Assembly (NCBI GenBank): GCA_038501785.1
Contig: JBAMJR010000622.1
Location: 37,501 to 101,500, forward strand
Length of the DNA stretch: 64,000 bases
From: Myoxocephalus aenaeus
Taxonomy: Eukaryota; Chordata; Actinopteri; Perciformes; Cottidae
Reading direction: 5' to 3'
In this document: positions 1-16,219 of the stretch, piece by piece
Numbering within the stretch: position 1 is the stretch's first letter
Layout of the letters: the number at the start of each line of letters is the position of its first letter
Made by a program: the position numbers and the translations under genes
The notes under the pieces: model-generated
Database searches by the model: none
Told to the model about the DNA's origin: nothing
What the model saw: only the letters and a program-made list of their open reading frames with translations

Positions 1-207
1 AGTGGATTAAAAACTCAAAATATCCAATGTTCACCGTAATATTTCATCATCTTAGAAAGTATTACATTAATCTCATATATGCACCAACACATCTTTTACT
101 CATTTACTAACACCGTAAACTTTATATCTGAAGTAATTCGTTGATATAAATATCACACGTGGTAAGTAAAGTGGTTTACTTGCACGTGGCACGTATAATA
201 ATACTGT

Positions 208-440
208 CGCCAACAAGGGGGATTCTGGGAAAAAGAAGAGAAAAAGAAGAAGTGAAAAAAAGAAGCGGGAATAAAGAAGCGGGAAAAAAGAAGCGGGGAA
301 AAAAGAAGTGAAAAAATAGATAAAATAGAAGCGAAAAAAAAAGAATGAAAGAAGTGTAATTCTTCATCTTATCTGACTAGATCCAGAATAATGCCGCCAA
401 CAAGGGGGATTCTGGGAAAAAGAAGAGAAAAAGAAGAAGC
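208..440. repeat. Direct duplication of a purine-rich segment
   Basis: A segment starting CGCCAACAAGGGGGATTCTG and running into GAAAAAGAAGAG occurs at about 208-260 and again at about 395-445, with AAGAAGCGGG-type purine runs between. The region 1-691 otherwise holds only AT-rich DNA, and I see no exon in it. It is probably intron of the tenascin gene that starts outside the window. Confidence 0.6.
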
Positions 441-612
441 GGAAAAAAGCGAGAAAAACAAAACAAAATAAAAAAAACGTAAAAGTCGTAAAAAGTTTAA
501 AAAAATAAATGTTGGAATTAGAAGTCCAAAGCATCGATATTTAGGTTTTTTCAAGGCTATAACAACAACAAAGAACACAACACAAACCAGCAGTGAATCT
601 GAGCAGGAAGTC

Positions 613-672
613 GTGTTTATTGTTTACGTGTTTATTGTTTACGTGTTCATTGTTTACGTGTTTATTGTTTAC
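613..672. repeat. 15-bp tandem repeat, four copies, abutting a tenascin exon
   Basis: Four head-to-tail copies of GTGTTTATTGTTTAC (one with a T-to-C change) end about 20 bases before the AG acceptor of the first tenascin exon in the window. The array forms a T-rich stretch that can serve as part of the polypyrimidine tract. Confidence 0.85.
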
Positions 673-691
673 GTGTTTTTTGCGGCTTCAG

Positions 692-2353
692 GCCTGGAGG
701 GCCTCTACAACCTCACCTCCATGACCAGGATGAGTCTGCGCGTGGATCTGCGGGACAAAGACGAGGCGGTGTTCGCCAAATACTCAAAGTTTGAGCTGGT
801 GAAGAGGAACTACAAGCTGATCGTGGGCGGATACAGCGGCACTGCAGGTGACAAGCCCCGCCCCCTTCCCAGCATGGGACCCTAAACATATGCATGGGGG
901 TCAATGGAGAGAGAAACATATACTTTTTTATCCTGTTTCAATTGTGCCGTGAATGAAATATACGATGCTCGTTCATTTAAGCGATATTTTGTGCACGTCA
1001 AGACGGTTTGTCATTTTGTCGTAATAAACCTTTAAAGTAAAATTACAAAATCAGAAAGACGAAAGTCCCAAAAGTAGCAAGAAGCTACGATGTCTGTGTT
1101 TATCGCTCGTTACTCGCTCGTTATTTCTCTTGACTCAAAGAGTCGCTGGATAAAAACACGTCAGGGAAGATAGCGCTACATTTGTGCGTAGAACATAGCT
1201 AAGCTAGCTAGCTAGCAAGCTAGGAAGCTAACGGACATATTGGTGACGTAGATTGTGCGAGACGAGAGATTTAGTTCACTGAGCAGGTTCAGACAAAACT
1301 AAATGATAAAACGACAAACTGAGATGTTTTTAACTTGCAAAATTGCAAAATTTAAATAAAAAATAAAAAAGTAATATATTTTTCAACCTTATATCGGACG
1401 AAATACGTCGTCAACGGCGTGAGACAAATAATTGATCCCGTTAAAATTGTGCCATGATTTTTTTTTCTTTTTTCAAAGATTATTTTGCAGGTCAAGAAAG
1501 TCACGTGTTGTTGTAAAACTAAGACGCGAAACAGAGCAAAATTAGCACGCTAAGCTAATGGCCATGTTGGTGGGAACTGTGTGAAATGTAGTTCCCAAAA
1601 ACTACAAAACAAACTGAGACAAAATTATCTTTTTAAATTGACAAACGTCGTTTGTGTCGATCATGGCACAATTCAAATGGAATAAAAAAAAATGTCTCTC
1701 ACCGTTTTTCAAAATAAAGTCCCATTGTAGACACCGGAAGGGGGCGGGGCTTCACATCTCTATTCGTATTCACTCTCAAAGTGCTTCCCGTCACGTCTCC
1801 TGAAGGAAACCAGGGACCCTGTTGGGTTTAACGCTGCTCCTCCGTGTTGCTCCTCCTCTCTCCTCAGGCGACTCGCTCAGCTACCACAGCGAGCACAACT
1901 TCTCCACCAGAGACCGCGACCTGGCGCCCTACATCACGCGCTGCGCCATGTCGTACCGCGGCGGCTGGTGGTACAAGAACTGCCACCACGCCAACCTCAA
2001 CGGAGTCTACAGCACCGACTCCAACCACCAGGTGACCCCATGGCCTCGCTGAGCTTTTATTTTGAAAAGACTTTGATGATAACGTTGTTGCTGGAGTCTC
2101 TGTAGGAAAACGCATGAAAAATGTGTAGAAACTTCTTCGTGAGATCTCACGTGAACCGTAGTGATGAGGATACGCTGTCCGGCACTGATTCATATTTATT
2201 TATTTATTGATGATCAGTTTCAGCATCTTTTTAAGGAGAATTATTGGAAAATAAAAGCAGCTAAATGATGTTTTAAAGAGGAAGAGGAGGCGTCAAATAT
2301 CGTTTATGATCAGTAGTTTATTAGTCAATGAGCTACTTGTCAGTCTGACATCA

Positions 2354-2426
<73 letters not shown>

Positions 2427-2529
2427 TCAGGGTGTGATCTGGACCGCCTGGAAGGGAACACAGTATTCCATCCCGTTCACTGAGATGAAGATGAGACCAG
2501 CAGCCTTCAGTCCTCCAACCAGAGGATGA
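692..2529 (+). CDS. tnxb: Tenascin (tenascin-X-like), C-terminal fibrinogen-like domain, 5'-partial
   Basis: Tenascins are secreted extracellular-matrix glycoproteins; the C-terminal fibrinogen-like (FBG) globe mediates cell and matrix contacts. Three exons are visible: 692-847, 1868-2031 and 2431-2529, with stop TGA at 2527-2529. All junctions are GT-AG and close in frame. The translation includes LRVDLRDKDEAVFAKY, then GDSLSYHSEHNF, SYRGGWWYKNCHHANLNG and WKGTQYSIPFTEMKMRP, the FBG core with the paired cysteine region typical of tenascins. The SYRGxWWYxNCHxANLNG stretch and the FTEMKxRP ending fit tenascin-X better than tenascin-C, -R or -N as I remember them. FIBCD1, a QRFP neighbour in mammals, fits less well. 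The FBG start, FN3 and EGF repeats are upstream of the window. The last intron ends in a long TG run touching the acceptor. Family assignment is firm; the X paralogue is probable. Confidence 0.85.
848..1867 (+). other. Intron between tenascin FBG exons
   Basis: A 1-kb intron with donor GTGACA and an acceptor after CTCCTCTCTCCTCAG. It holds no recognised gene. A GCTA-rich near-palindromic patch lies at about 1195-1232 (AGCTAAGCTAGCTAGCTAGC). The rest is unremarkable AT-rich DNA. Confidence 0.6.
2356..2424. repeat. (TG)n microsatellite at the tenascin last-exon acceptor
   Basis: About 34 TG dinucleotides run straight into TCTCAG, the acceptor for exon 2431. A pyrimidine tract is almost absent apart from the T of each dinucleotide, so UG-rich RNA precedes the 3' splice site. 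Confidence 0.9.
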
Positions 2530-2594
2530 AGATGAGGATGAAGAACTGAACTGAACACATGATGCATGATGGACAGCAGTGTGTACATACATGT

Positions 2595-2599
<5 letters not shown>

Positions 2600-2639
<40 letters not shown>

Positions 2640-2737
2640 GGAGAGGAGATGAAGACATAATTATTTCATTTGTATAGAGGTCAGTTATCTGTATGTTATT
2701 GTACAGTTTATATCTTCTTCACTATATTTAAAGGGCC

Positions 2738-2828
<91 letters not shown>
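2600..2828. repeat. Two (CA)n microsatellites in the tenascin 3' UTR
   Basis: CA runs at about 2600-2636 and 2741-2828 lie between the tenascin stop (2529) and the first good polyadenylation signal (2965), so both may be transcribed in the 3' UTR. Confidence 0.8.
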
Positions 2829-2830
<2 letters not shown>

Positions 2831-2964
2831 TCGGCCCCAGAGCGTGACTGTGTGCTTTTAGCTTGTAGAAAGTTCTCTTTACTCAAAGATTTCTCCGGTT
2901 ATCCGTAAAAGAAAAGTGGGTTTAAAACAGGAACAACTTCCTGTTCCAGTGTCGGGTTTTTCAC

Positions 2965-2970
2965 AATAAA
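2965..2970 (+). terminator. tnxb: Candidate polyadenylation signal of the tenascin gene
   Basis: AATAAA about 435 bases after the stop codon, on the gene strand. No closer consensus hexamer was noticed after the stop. Confidence 0.45.
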
Positions 2971-3295
2971 AGCAGCAACGCTCAAATTGTACGATAAAGG
3001 TGTAAATGGAGCCGATGTCTGCAGCACTTTTTCTTTGTCTTCAGGTTTTATTTTTTCATGTTAATGTCATTAAATACCAGCCGGTGGCCACAGTGTAAAC
3101 ATGCAGAACATACAGAACCGTCATGTCATGTTTCTGGTCGAGCAAAACATCGGAATGAATTATTATTGTTTTCAGTTTGTTTGTCTCCACGTTGGTGATT
3201 GTTATTTTTAATAAAAATGTTTGAAAATCAAAGTTTTTGCTTTTTTGCTTCTTTTTATTTTGCATCAGAAGATGAAATACTCAGAACATGGAGAC

Positions 3296-5182
3296 GTTCT
3301 CTCTCCTCTTCTCTCTCCTGTTCTCTGTTCTCTCATGTTCTCTCCTGTTCTCTGTTCTCTCTCCTGTTCTCTGTTCTCTCATGTTCTCTGTTCTCTCTCC
3401 TGTTCTCTGTTCTCTCTCCTCTTCTCTCTCCTGTTCTCTGTTCTCTCTCCTGTTCTCTGTTCTCTCTCCTGTTCTCTCATGTTCTCTCTCCTGTTCTCTC
3501 ATGTTCTCTTCTCTCTCTCCTCTTCTCTCTCCTGTTCTCTCATGTTCTCTCTCCTGTTCTCTCATGTTCTCTCTCCTGTTCTCTCATGTTCTCTTCTCTC
3601 TCTCCTCTTCTCTCTCCTGTTCTCTCTCCTCTTCTCTCTCCTGTTCTCTGTTCTCTCTCCTCTTCTCTCTCCTGTTCTCTGTTCTCTCTCCTGTTCTCTC
3701 ATGTTCTCTGTTCTCTCTCCTCTTCTCTCTCCTGTTCTCTGTTCTCTTCTCTCTCCTGTTCTCTGTTCTCTCTCCTCTTCTCTCTCCTGTTCTCTGTTCT
3801 CTTCTCTCTCCTGTTCTCTGTTCTCTCACCTGTTCTCTGTTCTCTCTCCTCTTCTCTCTCCTGTTCTCTGTTCTCTTCTCTCTCCTGTTCTCTGTTCTCT
3901 CTCCTCTTCTCTCTCCTGTTCTCTGTTCTCTCTCCTGTTCTCTGTTCTCTCTCCTGTTCTCTGTTCTCTCTCCTGTTCTCTCACCTGTTCTCTGTTCTCT
4001 CTCCTCTTCTCTCTCCTGTTCTCTGTTCTCTCTCCTGTTCTCTGTTCTCTCTCCTGTTCTCTGTTCTCTCACCTGTTCTCTGTTCTCTCACCTGTTCTCT
4101 GTTCTCTCTTCTCTTCTCTCTCCTGTTCTCTGTTCTCTCTCCTCTTCTCTCTCCTGTTCTCTGTTCTCTCACATGTTCTCTGTTCTCTCTCCTCTTCTCT
4201 CACCTGTTCTCTGTTATCTCACCTGTTCTCTCTCCTGTTCTCTGTTCTCTCTCCTGTTCTCTGTTCTCTCTCCTGTTCTCTGTTCTCTCTCATGTTCTCT
4301 GTTCTCTCACCTGTTCTCTGTTCTCTCTCCTGTTCTCTGTTCTCTCTCTCCTGTTCTCTCTCCTGTTCTTTGTTCTCTCACCTGTTCTCTGTTCTCTCTC
4401 CTCTTCTCTCACCTGTTCTCTGTTCTCTCTCCTGTTCTCTCCTGTTCTCTGTTCTCTCACCTGTTCTCTGTTCTCTCTCCTGTTCTCTCTCCTGTTCTCT
4501 GTTCTCTCACATGTTCTATGTTCTCTCTCCTGTTCTCTCACCTGTTCTCTGTTATCTCACCTGTTCTCTCTCCTGTTCTCTGTTCTCTCACCTGTTCTCT
4601 CTCCTGTTCTATGTTCTCTCACCTGTTCTCTGTTCTCTCTCCTGTTCTCTCACCTGTTCTCTGTTATCTCACCTGTTCTCTCTCCTGTTCTCTGTTCTCT
4701 CTCCTGTTCTCTGTTCTCTCTCACCTGTTCTCTCTCTCCTGTTCTCTGTTCTCTCACCTGTTCTCTCTCACCTGTTCTCTCACCTCTTCTCTCTCTCCTG
4801 TTCTCTCACCTGTTCTCTCTCCTGTTCTCTGTTCTCCCACCTCTTCTCTCTCTCCTGTTCTCTCACCTGTTCTCTCTCTCCTGTTCTCTGTTCTCTCACC
4901 TGTTCTCTCAGCTGTTCTCTCTCCTGTTCTCTGTTCTCTCTCTCCTGTTCTCTCTCCTCTTCTCTCTCCTCTTCTCTGTTCTCTCTCTCCTGTTCTCTGT
5001 TCTCTCACCTGTTCTCTCTCCTGTTCTCTCTCATGTTCTCTGTTCTCTCTCTCATGTTCTCTCTCCTGTTCTCTGTTCTCTCTCATGTTCTCTCACATGT
5101 TCTCTCTCATGTTCTCCCACCTCTTCTCTCTCTCCTGTTCTCTCACATGTTCCCTCTCTCCTCTTCTCACCTCTTCTCTCTC
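3296..5182. repeat. 1.9-kb CT-rich minisatellite (CTCTCCTGTTCTCTGTT-type)
   Basis: Nearly 1.9 kb of tandem units built from CTCTCCTGTTCTCTGTTCT with CATG, CACC and CTCTTC variants. The + strand is almost purely pyrimidine. Because the units lack stop codons, all three + frames are open for over 630 codons (Leu/Ser/Cys/Phe-rich), and the - strand is Arg/Glu-rich. These reading frames have no domain and are repeat artefacts. The array lies between tnxb and the lhx gene. Confidence 0.95.
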
Positions 5183-5317
5183 TTATTAATCTGATGTATT
5201 ATATCTATTTATTGTTGTTTAAATGTGTGATGGGTTTCTAGTTTACTCAGTGCACCGTCAGAAGGTGTGTTTCTCTTTGGACAAAGTCAAAAGTAAAAGC
5301 GTTCCTGTTCCTCGTAG

Positions 5318-5712
5318 ACGTTAACAGGAGACCAGCAGCAGCGGATCGAGGGCGAAGTGGAGTTCTTGCCGTTGACTTGATCCCAGACGTCCTTCTAAAC
5401 CTTTTGTTTTATTTAATTGGTCCCCAGGGTGCAGCCTCCCTCCGCCCCACCCATCTGCTCACCGGGCGGCCAATCAGATCGTCCGTTGCCTGCTCTCTTG
5501 TTTCCAGGTGTGAGCCGCGACGCCACCTGGGACGTCCCAGGAGGACGGGGAGCCCGCCGACCGGAGATCTGCCTCCACCAATCACGGCCGACGAGTGGAA
5601 ACTGATCCCAAAACCACAAGACGGGTTGAGGAGACACCTGGAGGAAAGGAAGGGAGGAAGCCGAGCTCTCCGGGCGTCGTCTGAAGGGAACCGACCTGGA
5701 GTCTCTCCACAG
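5318..5712 (+). other. Candidate non-coding first exon of the LIM-homeobox gene
   Basis: A GC-rich island in AT-rich surroundings, ending at a good donor (CACAG|GTAAGC, exon end 5712). Its open frames show no recognisable domain, so a 5' UTR exon spliced to the exon carrying the ATG at 6967 is the simplest reading. The start is not defined, and an unrelated lncRNA or lost gene remnant is possible. From 5713 to about 6900 I see only AT-rich intron-like DNA. Confidence 0.35.
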
Positions 5713-6966
5713 GTAAGCGCTCGTTCGGCTCCTCGTCATCCTCACTGGATGAAGAAGAGTTTGACTCTTAACTCACATTCTCGCAGAAAAAGGGTGAAAA
5801 TGTTTTATTTTACTGTCCAAAACCCACAAATATTCAGTTTATGATCATATAAAACGCAGAAAAACTAAACATGTCACAATAGAGGCTGCAACAAAGACTT
5901 TTATTATTGTTTATAAAAGATTTACACAAAACGATTAATTTATTATCAAAATCTCAGCTGGTATGAAACACATTGAAATCTGTATCTGAACAATTTCACA
6001 GTTTATTAATCATATTTATTATTCATGATTTTGTATCTTTGATATTCTTATTTGTATACATGTTATTATGTATTACACATAAATACTCTTTAAGTAAAGT
6101 ATGAAGAGAGTTCAAAATAAAAAACCTTTGAAAGATGATCTCACTATTTAAGGTTTCATTTTTTTAAAAGAGCTTTTTTTCTTTGACACTGGTGAAAATT
6201 AATTAAAGTATCAGCTCATGAACATTTTAGTAAATAATGCCGTTGACAATATTGAAATTGTATGAATAATATATCTTTTAAATAAAAACATGTATTTTAT
6301 GTAAAAACATATATATTATTATTATTAAAAAAATGTTTTACCACGTGCTAGTTTCTCTGTTAAATTAAAACGCTCCAAGAATAAATAATTTAAAAAAAGG
6401 TTATTTTCTGAAGTTAAAATAATCACAAAAGTGTTTTACATAAACATGTTCAAAAGGATCAAAACATTACATATTTCCATACGATAAGAGACCGTCTTAA
6501 AGCAATATTAAAGAAGCTTATTTTAGAGATGTATGTGCAGCTTGATGTGTTTAATAACTGTTTGAGTTTAATCATGAAGCAACAAGGAGCTTCAGTGTGA
6601 GACAAGAGCAAAGAAAACTCCACGAAAGACTTTTAAACACAATTAAAAATGTATAAAAACATTGTATAAAGCTAGCTAAACAAGATAAAACAGAAATGAG
6701 GCCGTTTGAAATAAGAATAAAAGCGACAGTGTATGAAATTATTATTTAATACAACAAGTTTAATTATATTTTTACCAAATGAGAAGCCTTGAAAGTCAAA
6801 ATGCCTTCAGTTCGTTTAACAGAGGGGTTTTCAAACGCGCTTCATGTCGCTGAAGAGCGTAATGAATCACACTGTTGTTGTTGTTGTTGTTTATTAATAG
6901 CCACGTTGACTGTGTCCAGCTCTCTAACGAGGACGGTGATTATCAAGTGGACCGATTAAAACAATC

Positions 6967-13071
<6,105 letters not shown>

Positions 13072-13304
13072 TCCAGGGTCCCTACACGACCTCCTCAGGT
13101 TTTCAAAGTAAGAGTGAAAGATTTTGTTTTGTTTTTCTTTCTTCATCATCAGTCACTTAATCCAGCTGTGATAACACTGATAGATCAATACATCAATCAA
13201 TATATGCTGCGGCGTTTCCTGTGAATCCCTCCAGTGTGTGAACTAGCGTATAAAGAGAGTCAATGACGTCATAGAAATCCTTGAATGTTTGTTACCAGTG
13301 GTGG

Positions 13305-13310
13305 AATAAA
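13305..13310 (+). terminator. Candidate polyadenylation signal of the LIM-homeobox gene
   Basis: AATAAA 234 bases after the TAG stop. A second AATAAA lies near 14053. Confidence 0.4.
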
Positions 13311-13930
13311 ACTAATTATATTAATTAAATTACTACATTTGACCTGTACTTAAATAGAATACTTCTGTTTCACTTCACATTTTACTTTTATACTGCACAA
13401 CGCTTCTTTATTCAATGAAACATTAAATACTTATATAATATGATGCAGTACTATCCTACTAATGTACTGTAGAAAGTATCCAAGATTGGCTCCACAACAC
13501 TTTTAAAGCAGCAATACAAGTACTTAAAGTAATTTGAGTTGATTACACACCTTGTATGGTCATGAATGCAGGATTTTTACTTGTACTGGAGTATTTTCGC
13601 TCTATAAGTAATTTTACTTTAGTAAAAGGAGCTGAAATCATGTCATGATGAGCCCGAAGAAGTACATAGGCTGTAGCTAAAAGCTCAAGAAAAACTAGTA
13701 TGTGGACCGTGAAAGTTTCTACACTATTTCCAAAACTCCAGAAATATGGAGTCATTAAAATTAGCTCATCCTTTACCAGCTGATGCGGTGAACACATTAA
13801 ATAATCAATAATTGTAAAACAATTATTCTGAAGCGGCCCATTCTCGATACTGAGTACTTTAACTTTTTGTATTGAAGTATATTTTGATGCTTGTGTACTT
13901 TTACTTAAAGTTACTATGTGGAACTTTCAC
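13310..13930. repeat. Dispersed repeat rich in ACTTTTACTT / AAGTACTT phrases
   Basis: Phrases such as TTACTTGTACTGGAGTATTT and TACTTTTACTTAAAG recur here and at about 18800-18860, 20300-20420, 37300-37560, 38200-38540 and 59270-59350. I infer remnants of an abundant non-autonomous fish repeat; ends are not defined and no family is named. Confidence 0.4.
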
Positions 13931-13935
13931 GTTGT

Positions 13936-14002
13936 GTTGATTCTGGCGCCCTCTGTGGACGAAGGTGGTAGTGCTTCGTCCACAGGGGGCGCCAGAATCA
14001 AC
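13936..14002. repeat. 67-bp hairpin with 29-bp arms around GGCGCCCTCTGTGG
   Basis: Left arm 13936-13964 and right arm 13974-14002 are inverted repeats with one mismatch around a 9-base loop. Each arm carries GGCGCC next to CCTCTGTGG or CCACAGGGGG. The left arm plus its flank (GGAACTTTCACGTTGTGTTG) recurs at about 61310-61365, so the arms come from a dispersed repeat. Confidence 0.75.
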
Positions 14003-14342
14003 AGATGAACGTTCCTGGTTTAAGGTTCTCTGCTTCCTGTTTGTTTTTTGTGAATAAAACATCAACGGGTTTCCCACTTTTACTTTACGAGTTTCCTCTT
14101 TGTTCACCAAGCCGTGACTCAAGCGTTACGTGTATCCGTGAGCTGATTCATTTATTCATTGATGATTTGCTGCTATCAGTTAATCGTTTAAGTAATTTCT
14201 GAACATTGAATACATTTCAACATTCTTGTTTAATGTTGTTGACATATTAGAGTCAAAGGTTTTTTTCTCTTTGAATCACTCCATAAATCAGAAAACAATG
14301 TTATATGTCATAAAAATAATCTATTTTCTCCATGTTTTTATT

Positions 14343-15235
14343 GATAAATGTGTATAAATGAGGTTATGAATGCGATGTGAACAAACGCCTCTGCATAAAC
14401 CCTCATAATATATGTAGGAATGAAAGAGTAAAGTTATATAAATGAGGTTATGAATGCGTTGTGAACAAACACTCAGAATATATGTATATGAAAGAGTAAA
14501 GTTATATAAATGAGGTTATGAATGCGTTGTGAACAAACACTCATAATATATGTATATGAAAGAGTAAAGTTATATAAATGAGGTTATGAATGCGTTGTGA
14601 ACAAACGCCTCTGCATAAACTCTCAGAATATATGTAGGAATGAAAGAATAAAGTTATATAAATGAGGTTATGAATGCGTTGTGAACAAACACTCATAATA
14701 TATGTATATGAAAGAGTAAAGTTGTATAAATGAGGTTATGAATGCGTTGTGAACAAACACTCATAATATATGTATATGAAAGAGTAAAGTTATATAAATG
14801 AGGTTATGAATGCGTTGTGAACAAACACTCATAATATATGTATATGAAAGAGTAAAGTTATATAAATGAGGTTATGAATGCGTTGTGAACAAACGCCTCT
14901 GCATAAACCCTCAGAATATATGTAGGAATGAAAGAGTAAAGTTATATAAATGAGGTTATGAATGCGTTGTGAACAAACACTCATAATATATGTATATGAA
15001 AGAGTAAAGTTGTATAAATGAGGTTATGAATGCGTTGTGAACAAACACTCAGAATATATGTATATGAAAGAGTAAAGTTATATAAATGAGGTTATGAATG
15101 CGTTGTGAACAAACACTCATAATATATGTATATGAAAGAGTAAAGTTATATAAATGAGGTTATGAATGCGTTGTGAACAAACACTCAGAATATATGTATA
15201 TGAAAGAGTAAAGTTATATAAATGAGGTTATGAAC
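14343..15235. repeat. 68-bp satellite, forward copy
   Basis: About 13 units of 68 bases (core GAGGTTATGAATGCGTTGTG, then AACAAACACTCATAATATAT). A few longer units carry GCCTCTGCATAAAC. The same satellite lies in reverse orientation in MHC class I intron 2 (about 25445-27062). Confidence 0.95.
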
Positions 15236-15545
15236 GGTTACAGACGCAAACAGGCGAAATAATAAAATAAATGTTTTCTTTCCAGAGACCAAAATTGACG
15301 ATAACAAATGATGTTTTAACCTGAAACTTCCGTGAAAGGATTTGAATGCTCCTCCCACCTCTGAACTTTGCATTCAAAAAAGCCTGATAGTTATAGATCG
15401 TTTCATACTGAGTAATTGGTCTTGAACCGCATTCTTCCCGGTGAGTCGGCGACCTCTCTGGAGACGACCTTCAGGCCACCAAGCGTCTTAATGAAGCGGC
15501 GCCGCTTCCTTCCTTTGTGAACTGGCTTCCCAATCAAGCGTCCGG

Positions 15546-15715
15546 TAATTAGAGCGACACTCTGGACCCCCGGCGATGAAGTGGGCCGCCGCGGGTTTCT
15601 CGGCTGAAAGAATGAAGGTTACGACCGGCGTGCGTCAGAGCGGCCGGCGACCAATCAGGAGCCGGCAGGAAGGAGGGCGGGGTTTAAAAAGGTTCGAGGC
15701 GGAGAACTTCAGATC
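15546..15715 (+). promoter_or_regulatory. qrfp: Proximal promoter of the QRFP gene
   Basis: In order: TAATTA homeodomain-type site (15546-15551), CCAAT box (15651-15655), GC box GGGCGG (15675-15680) and a TATA-like TTTAAAAA (15683-15690), in a GC-rich block from about 15410. Spacing predicts transcription starting near 15710-15720. This fits a regulated, TATA-type neuropeptide promoter. Elements are seen; function is inferred. Confidence 0.6.
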
Positions 15716-15744
15716 AGATGCAACAAGTTAGAGCGCCACACAAG
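15712..15744 (+). other. qrfp: Non-coding first exon of the QRFP gene
   Basis: A short leader from about 25 bases after the TATA-like box to the donor CACAAG|GTAGGAG. The intron 15745-16219 is filled with GTTCTTGTT-type and TTC repeats and ends in TTCTTTCCAG directly before the ATG. The start position is estimated. Confidence 0.5.
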
Positions 15745-16219
15745 GTAGGAGATGTGACTCTCTGGTTCTGCTTGGTCTGGTTCTAAGGTTCTTCTTGTCC
15801 TTCTTGTCCTTCTTGTCCTGGTTCTGGTTCTTATTGTTCTTGTTGTTTCTTATTGTCCTTGTTCTGGTTCTGGTTCTTGTTCTTAATCTGGTTCTTGTTC
15901 TGGTTCTGATTCTGGTTCTTCTTTTTCTTGTTGTTGTTATTGTTGTTATTGTTCTTGTTGTTCTGGTTCTGGTTCTTCTTGTTCTTCTTCTTGTTCTTCT
16001 TGTTCTTCTTCTTCTTCTTCTTCTTCTTCTTCAGTTTTTATACTTTTGACAAAATGTTTCTTGCAGAATTGTTGGGTCAGAAGCAGACAAGACATTTAAC
16101 TTTTTATTTGTAAAAATAATTATGATTATTATTTTAAATATTATTATTATTATTTCTACCAGCATGTGAATTTAATTGAACAAATTATCTCTTTAACAAA
16201 TTCTTCTTCTTCTTTCCAG

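Noticed and set aside
692..2529. FIBCD1 as the identity of the first gene, because QRFP neighbours FIBCD1 in mammals
   Set aside because: The C-terminus (NCHxANLNG, then WKG...SIPFTEMKMRP) fits tenascins, not the FIBCD1 ending as I know it.
3199..5241. Three overlapping frames of 630-680 codons on the + strand
   Set aside because: They read through a CT minisatellite whose units lack stops in every frame; composition is only Leu/Ser/Cys/Phe/Val and no domain is present.
5377..5844. A 155-codon frame considered as part of ATF6B, the mammalian TNXB neighbour
   Set aside because: No bZIP, membrane or S1P/S2P-type sequence; composition looks like GC-rich UTR, and a good donor interrupts it at 5712.
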